Assembly (NCBI GenBank): GCA_044347755.1 | Contig: JBIKUE010000012.1 | Location: forward strand, 1-64,000 | Direction of reading: 5' to 3' | DNA: 64,000 nt | DNA from: M3007 sp044347755 | GTDB lineage: Bacteria > Bacteroidota > Bacteroidia > Chitinophagales > Saprospiraceae | In this document: positions 60,264-64,000 of the stretch, one piece after another | How positions within the stretch are numbered: position 1 is the stretch's first letter | Layout of the letters: each line of letters opens with the position of its first letter | The notes under the pieces: generated by a model | What the model was told of the DNA's origin: nothing | What the model saw: only the letters and a program-made list of their open reading frames with translations | The model's database searches: none | Made by a program: the position numbers and the translations under genes

Positions 60264-60599
60264 ATGTTACCATTAGAAGTTTTTGAAAGCAAAAAAGGCA
60301 CCAAGGTGGTTGCAGCCTCCAATCTCCACGCAACCCTTAAATTGCCTGTACGGCAGTATGGCGTTCAAATCCGTCGCTGGTTAAAAGATGTTTATGAATT
60401 CGGAGACGGGATTCGAAAGCCCCAACCATACCGTGATTATGCGAAACGACCCAGACCAGGCGAGCCGCTGGAAGATTTTTATCTAACCCTTGAACTGGCA
60501 AAGCTCATTGCACTTCGTACAAATAGCAAAGACAAGCTGAAATATGCCCGTTTGCTGGAGGTTTTTGCTAATAATGGTCAGATGAATTTATTTGCCTGA
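60264..60599 (+). CDS. AntA/AntB-like small DNA-binding-domain protein
   Basis: A 111-aa protein. The pattern KVVAASNLHATLKLPVRQYG, WLKDVYEFGDGI and EDFYLTLELAKLIALRTNSK resembles the AntA/AntB antirepressor domain found in phages, with the usual hydrophobic helix and the DFYLTLELAK motif. No phage genes lie around it and it is transcribed from its own strong promoter. It may therefore be a host regulator or a domesticated phage gene. It is cytosolic with no signal. The family call is by eye; confirmation needs an HMM search. Confidence 0.65.
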   Translation: MLPLEVFESKKGTKVVAASNLHATLKLPVRQYGVQIRRWLKDVYEFGDGIRKPQPYRDYAKRPRPGEPLEDFYLTLELAKLIALRTNSKDKLKYARLLEVFANNGQMNLFA

Positions 60600-60616
60600 A
60601 CTGACTAAAAGCATAA

Positions 60617-61123
60617 TCAATCTGCTACATTCTTTTGCTCCAGCCGCTTATGCAATGGGGTGATTAGCGGAAGCGCAGCTGACCCATACCAGGGATGCAA
60701 TTCCATTGCCAAACGGCCGGCTTGGATGGCCGGATCAGTAGCAGTAAGAGCCTGAGCCTCTTCAATACTGGAAACATTGAAAATATAAATCCCCCTGATT
60801 TCACCTTTGTCCATGAAGGGGCCGGCTAAAACCAGTTTGCCACTTTCTGCCATACGATTGATATTTTCCAGATGGCCTTTTTGAAGTTGTGCCACCGTCA
60901 CAGAGTCCTGACTTCTGTTCGGTCCGGCCTTCAAAAAGGCCATCACATAAGATTTCATGCCATACTGGTCAGAGCCTAGTTGAGTGGCCATTTTGCTGTC
61001 AAAGCCTGATTGGGAAGTCGTAATAACATCATACAGGTTGGCCTGATTTGCTTTAGCGCCAGACTTGGTTTTGCTGCATGCCAGCAGGAATAATAGTGCT
61101 AGAATTAAATAAAAGTGCTTCAT
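60617..61123 (-). CDS. YCII-domain lipoprotein
   Basis: A 168-aa lipoprotein (LFLLACSK). The C-terminal half is a YCII-related domain (YVMAFLKAGPNRSQDSVTVAQ, GKLVLAGPFMDKGEIRGIYIF, TDPAIQAGRLAMELHPWYG). YCII domains form a dimeric alpha/beta fold of uncertain chemistry, with a conserved His-Asp type pocket; here a secreted version. It is the last gene of the minus-strand set, 16 nt after the metallo-hydrolase gene. The convergent gene upstream on the plus strand ends at 60599, with only a short gap. Confidence 0.82.
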   Translation of the reverse strand: MKHFYLILALLFLLACSKTKSGAKANQANLYDVITTSQSGFDSKMATQLGSDQYGMKSYVMAFLKAGPNRSQDSVTVAQLQKGHLENINRMAESGKLVLAGPFMDKGEIRGIYIFNVSSIEEAQALTATDPAIQAGRLAMELHPWYGSAALPLITPLHKRLEQKNVAD

Positions 61124-61139
61124 GGATTATATGCTTATT

Positions 61140-61997
61140 TTATGCCCATTCTGAAAGTTGACCCACTCGGTCTATCACAATCCGGCCTGAATCATCTTTG
61201 GTCAATGTTCCACATTCTACTTCGGGGTCATGTTCAAAAAACAACAATTGTTTTTTGGCATAAGCCTCTTGCAACATTGGGCCTTTTTCTTCCAGTGTAA
61301 CCAAAGGCCGTATATCATAGGCCATCACATAAGGCATACCTATATGCCACCTTGAGGGCATTGCATCTGCACAATACAACAACTCCTGGCCGGAAGCCAG
61401 GGTAATTAGCGGAGCAATCAAGGCTTCGGTATGACCATTGAATTGCCTGAGTTTAATGCCAGGGCAAAAATCAAGATCTTGCTTGTCTTCCAAAAAATGC
61501 AGTAAGCCAGCTTCCTGAAGGGGTACGAAGTTCTCTTTCAGGAAAGACGCCCGCTCGCGTTCATTGGGATGAATTGCCCATTCCCAATGGCGTGGATTGG
61601 ACCAGTAACGTGCATTGGGAAAGGAGGGCTCCACGATGCCGCTTTCTTCGTTTCTCCACAGTGCACCTCCACAGTGATCAAAATGCAAGTGTGTTAACAA
61701 TACATCTGTGATGTCCTCTCGGTCTAAGCCGGCTGCCTTCAATGAACCAAATAAAGTCTGATCGCCATGAGGCATAAAATGGCTGCGGAACTTTTCATCC
61801 TGCTTGTTGCCCAATCCGGTATCGATCACAATATTACGCCCCTCCCTCGTCTGAACCAACAAAGGGCGCATAGCCCAGGTACACATGTTTTGCTCGTCTG
61901 GTGGATTTAATTTTTGCCACATGCGTTTGGGAACTACCCCAAACATAGCTCCACCATCCAGTTTGAAATTTCCGGCATGTAAAGCGGTAACTTTCAT
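61140..61997 (-). CDS. Metallo-beta-lactamase-fold hydrolase
   Basis: A 285-aa soluble hydrolase of the metallo-beta-lactamase superfamily. The zinc motif is THLHFDHCGG (HxHxDH), with further ligands in the FNGHTEALIAPL region and in YCADAMPS. It is of the quorum-quenching lactonase/RNase-Z-like small-molecule hydrolase layout, but the substrate is not known. It lies 12 nt after mqnA on the same strand and is probably co-transcribed. Whether it has anything to do with menaquinone is unproven. Confidence 0.85.
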   Translation of the reverse strand: MKVTALHAGNFKLDGGAMFGVVPKRMWQKLNPPDEQNMCTWAMRPLLVQTREGRNIVIDTGLGNKQDEKFRSHFMPHGDQTLFGSLKAAGLDREDITDVLLTHLHFDHCGGALWRNEESGIVEPSFPNARYWSNPRHWEWAIHPNERERASFLKENFVPLQEAGLLHFLEDKQDLDFCPGIKLRQFNGHTEALIAPLITLASGQELLYCADAMPSRWHIGMPYVMAYDIRPLVTLEEKGPMLQEAYAKKQLLFFEHDPEVECGTLTKDDSGRIVIDRVGQLSEWA

Positions 61998-62009
61998 GTA
62001 AAAAGAAGG

Positions 62010-62825
62010 CTAACGGTAAAGTTTATAGTTATTTTCACCGGCAAGGTAGCCTAAAAAACGATTCAATCCTTGCCATTTTGCTTCATTAAGATCGTAACTA
62101 ATATTCTCTCTAAAGTAGTTCTCTGTGTCAAATGCAGGGTTGAACGGAATGATTTTAAGCAACTCAGGTATGTGTTCCAGGCCAAATCCCAGAGCCTGAT
62201 TGAACCTGTCGGTAAGTTCAGCAGATATGGGCTTAGTGCTAATCCAGGCTGCGAAAACAAAAGGTAATCCAGTCCAATTAACCCAGGCCTCTCCTAAATC
62301 ATACGTATAAGTGTGTTTTTTTTCTAGCCCAATCGCCCGATCGCCAATGATTACAGCTGCAGTTCCACCACCAATTCGCTCTTCAAATCCTTCAGTTGCC
62401 GGGATAAAAATGGGTTGTATTTTCCAATATTCCCGACAAAGAATTTGTACCAGAGCTACGGAAGTTCTGGAGTGAAAATCAAGATAAATCTGCTGGATAT
62501 TTTCTAAAGGCTCCTCTGAATAAAGGCCAACAGTTTTCACCGCGCCTGTGGCTCCGATGCAATAATTCGAGATTAGATAAGCTTGTGGTAACTGAGGGAT
62601 AACAGCCACTGGCGCCAAAGCAATATCGGCTTCTCCAGTCAGGAGCTTTTGCGCACAAACGGAAGGGATGTCCAGGCTTAAATCCATAATGCCTGCAAGA
62701 TCACTCCTGAACAGGCCATAGATGAATGGTTTAGTGTTGAGGTAACTTACAGCAGTGAGACGCAAAGTGTTCTTTGTTGATAGTGGTTGAAAAGGTTGGC
62801 CAAAGCGGTGGGATCGACTAAACAT
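62010..62825 (-). CDS. mqnA: Chorismate dehydratase (menaquinone, futalosine pathway)
   Basis: A 271-aa enzyme that converts chorismate to 3-enolpyruvylbenzoate, the first step of the futalosine route to menaquinone. The family opening is RLTAVSYLNTKPFIYGL, followed by LDIPSVCAQKLLTGEADIALAPVAVI, SNYCIGATGAVKTVGLYSEE, YLDFHSRTSVALVQILCREYW and AVIIGDRAIGL. The fold is a two-lobed periplasmic-binding-like domain. Its ATG at 62825 overlaps the stop of the histidine phosphatase gene by 8 nt, so the two are translationally linked. With mqnE at the window end it marks the futalosine route. Confidence 0.95.
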   Translation of the reverse strand: MFSRSHRFGQPFQPLSTKNTLRLTAVSYLNTKPFIYGLFRSDLAGIMDLSLDIPSVCAQKLLTGEADIALAPVAVIPQLPQAYLISNYCIGATGAVKTVGLYSEEPLENIQQIYLDFHSRTSVALVQILCREYWKIQPIFIPATEGFEERIGGGTAAVIIGDRAIGLEKKHTYTYDLGEAWVNWTGLPFVFAAWISTKPISAELTDRFNQALGFGLEHIPELLKIIPFNPAFDTENYFRENISYDLNEAKWQGLNRFLGYLAGENNYKLYR

Positions 62826-63426
62826 TCATTAGGTGCGAGGTATCGTTCTCCAGTTCAAATTCCCAATGGTCATCCACCAAATGTGCTACATAAAGCCCAG
62901 TATTGCTATGCTCGGCGCTTTCCATTTCGGTCACTGGCAAGCCTTTAAGGTAGGTGATCAGGCAGCGGATGGCTCTTCCATGGGTAGCCACCAGAATCTT
63001 TTTTTCAGGGCGTTGCTTTACCCATTCTACAAATCGTTCTATTCGTTCAAATAGTTGCCGGGCCGATTCGCCCTGCTCAATGGAGGCGTCCAAATCACCG
63101 GAACGCCAGGCTTCGATCATCTGTTGATACCGTTCGTTTTGTTCCGGACTTTGATGTTTCCCTTCATGGATGCCCCAACTGATTTCGTTCACATCTGCTG
63201 TTTGCTCCCAGGGAATATTACGGTCTATAAAGTGTTGAACCGTTTGGTGTGTCCGTTTAAGTTTGGAAGTAATCACGAGATCAAAATCAACATGCCGGTG
63301 CGTATCATAAAAGGCCTTGGCTTGTGCATAACCATGATCATTTAAATCGGAGTCTACACCGCTGCCCTGCACAATACTCAGTCGGTTTAACTCTGTTTGT
63401 CCGTGTCGTAAAATGTATAAAGTCAC
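62818..63426 (-). CDS. Histidine phosphatase family protein
   Basis: A 202-aa protein of the phosphoglycerate-mutase-like (histidine phosphatase) family. The catalytic motif is LYILRHGQTELNRL (RHG), with the second His in VATHGRAIRCLI. The Arg and Glu residues of the fold are also present (NEISWGIHEGK). It removes phosphate from small molecules or proteins; the substrate is unknown. It lies between mqnE and mqnA, overlapping mqnA by 8 nt, so it could serve the menaquinone operon or simply be co-transcribed. Confidence 0.9.
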   Translation of the reverse strand: MTLYILRHGQTELNRLSIVQGSGVDSDLNDHGYAQAKAFYDTHRHVDFDLVITSKLKRTHQTVQHFIDRNIPWEQTADVNEISWGIHEGKHQSPEQNERYQQMIEAWRSGDLDASIEQGESARQLFERIERFVEWVKQRPEKKILVATHGRAIRCLITYLKGLPVTEMESAEHSNTGLYVAHLVDDHWEFELENDTSHLMNV

Positions 63427-63432
63427 TGAAAA

Positions 63433-64000
63433 TTAATTGTTTAAAACAGGCAGTTCCAGATAACCTCTGAATTCCTTATCTTCTGCGAATTCCACATTGG
63501 TGAAATCCTGCACTACATGATATAGGGTGTCTCGTTCAATCGGCTGACGTCCAACTTTTCGGATCATATCTACCAACTGTTGAGTAGTTAACACCGGATT
63601 TTGCTCTTCGGAACCAGCCATCGAATAGATCTTGGTTGTGTCATCAATGGTGCCATCCAGATCGTCTACACCAAAAGCAAGCGAAAGCTGGGCTGTAGTT
63701 CGGCCAATCATAGGCCAGTAGGTCTTAATATGATCGAAATTATCCAGATAAATCCGGCTGATGGCGTAATTCCTCAAGTCTTCCACAGCAGTACTTTCCG
63801 GGATATGGCTCATTTGATTGTCCTGGTTCCGGAATTTAAGTGGAATAAAGGTTTGAAATCCTCCTGTTTTGTCTTGTAACTGCCTCAGTTGCTCCATATG
63901 ATCTACCCGATGTTCAAAACGTTCAATATGACCGTATAACATCGTTGCATTCGACCGCATTCCCAATTCATGCCAGATTTCATGAATCCGGAGCCATTGC
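63433..64000 (-). CDS. mqnE: Aminofutalosine synthase, C-terminal part (truncated by the window)
   Basis: This is the C-terminal part of a radical-SAM enzyme that makes aminofutalosine in the menaquinone pathway. The reading frame is open to the window edge, with LRIHEIWHELGMRSNATMLYG continuing upstream of the first in-window start (shown here in part). Family features are HIERFEHRVDHMEQLRQLQD, KTGGFQTFIPLKF, LDNFDHIKTYWPMIGRTTAQ and VDDLDGTIDDTTKIY. The N-terminal part with the radical-SAM cysteines lies outside. It is separated by 6 nt from the histidine phosphatase. Confidence 0.92.
   Translation of the reverse strand, partial: QWLRIHEIWHELGMRSNATMLYGHIERFEHRVDHMEQLRQLQDKTGGFQTFIPLKFRNQDNQMSHIPESTAVEDLRNYAISRIYLDNFDHIKTYWPMIGRTTAQLSLAFGVDDLDGTIDDTTKIYSMAGSEEQNPVLTTQQLVDMIRKVGRQPIERDTLYHVVQDFTNVEFAEDKEFRGYLELPVLNN

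Noticed and set aside
60264..60599. Prophage remnant around the AntA-like gene
   Set aside because: No integrase, structural genes or att-like repeats; flanking genes are ordinary chromosomal ones.

Overview
The window is from a Bacteroidota chromosome, most likely Saprospiria or Chitinophagia-like, though genus cannot be read from the sequence. The evidence is: type IX secretion (T9SS) C-terminal sorting domains on many secreted proteins; two giant SprB-repeat proteins; a TonB receptor paired with a DUF4249 lipoprotein; an ECF sigma/DUF4252 locus; futalosine-pathway menaquinone genes; almost no Shine-Dalgarno sites; and promoters of the Bacteroidota type (TTG, 19-21 nt, TAnnTTTG). No prophage, CRISPR array or transposase gene is visible. 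Most of the content is ordinary chromosomal genes.

Layout. 1-1030: a small unknown gene and an ArsR-type regulator. 1285-12588: a coherent short-chain carboxylate block, with an MHS-family symporter, a porin, two small membrane proteins, an SLC5-STAC-histidine kinase (CrbS/CbrA-like), a receiver-only response regulator, a propionyl-CoA synthetase-like enzyme and an acetyl-CoA synthetase. 12601-13145: a striking non-coding element with terminal inverted repeats, four consecutive hairpins and an 11-unit 37-bp tandem array. 13133-21447: an outer-membrane protein, a GH29 fucosidase, an HDAC-family deacetylase, an M1 peptidase, a serine hydrolase and a glycosyltransferase. 21579-28685: a GH13 amylase-like enzyme, a 2Fe-2S ferredoxin, RecF, a di-haem peroxidase lipoprotein and a PASTA protein. 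28814-28887: a tRNA with anticodon CAT. 29147-36188: a giant SprB-repeat protein, a subtilisin-like protease and a glycosyltransferase. 36204-40088: an SRPBCC protein, a CBS-domain protein, ProC, a lipoprotein and HutI. 40501-45159: a second giant SprB-repeat protein.

45260-52633 is one long minus-strand run, read rluD, lipid kinase, SUI1-like protein, periplasmic-binding lipoprotein, SpoU methyltransferase, glycosyltransferase, pyrophosphatase and a FemAB/GNAT-like protein. 52728-54201 holds a membrane protein and an ARPP-1-like lipoprotein. 54374-56633 is an ECF sigma factor, a putative anti-sigma factor and two DUF4252 proteins. 56736-59941 is the DUF4249/TonB receptor pair. 60264-60599 is a lone AntA/AntB-like small protein with a consensus promoter. 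60617-64000 is a minus-strand set with YCII lipoprotein, metallo-beta-lactamase fold hydrolase, mqnA, histidine phosphatase and a partial mqnE running off the window.

The two items most worth a second look are the repeat element at 12601-13145, and the carboxylate sensing/uptake/activation block, whose response regulator lacks an output domain.
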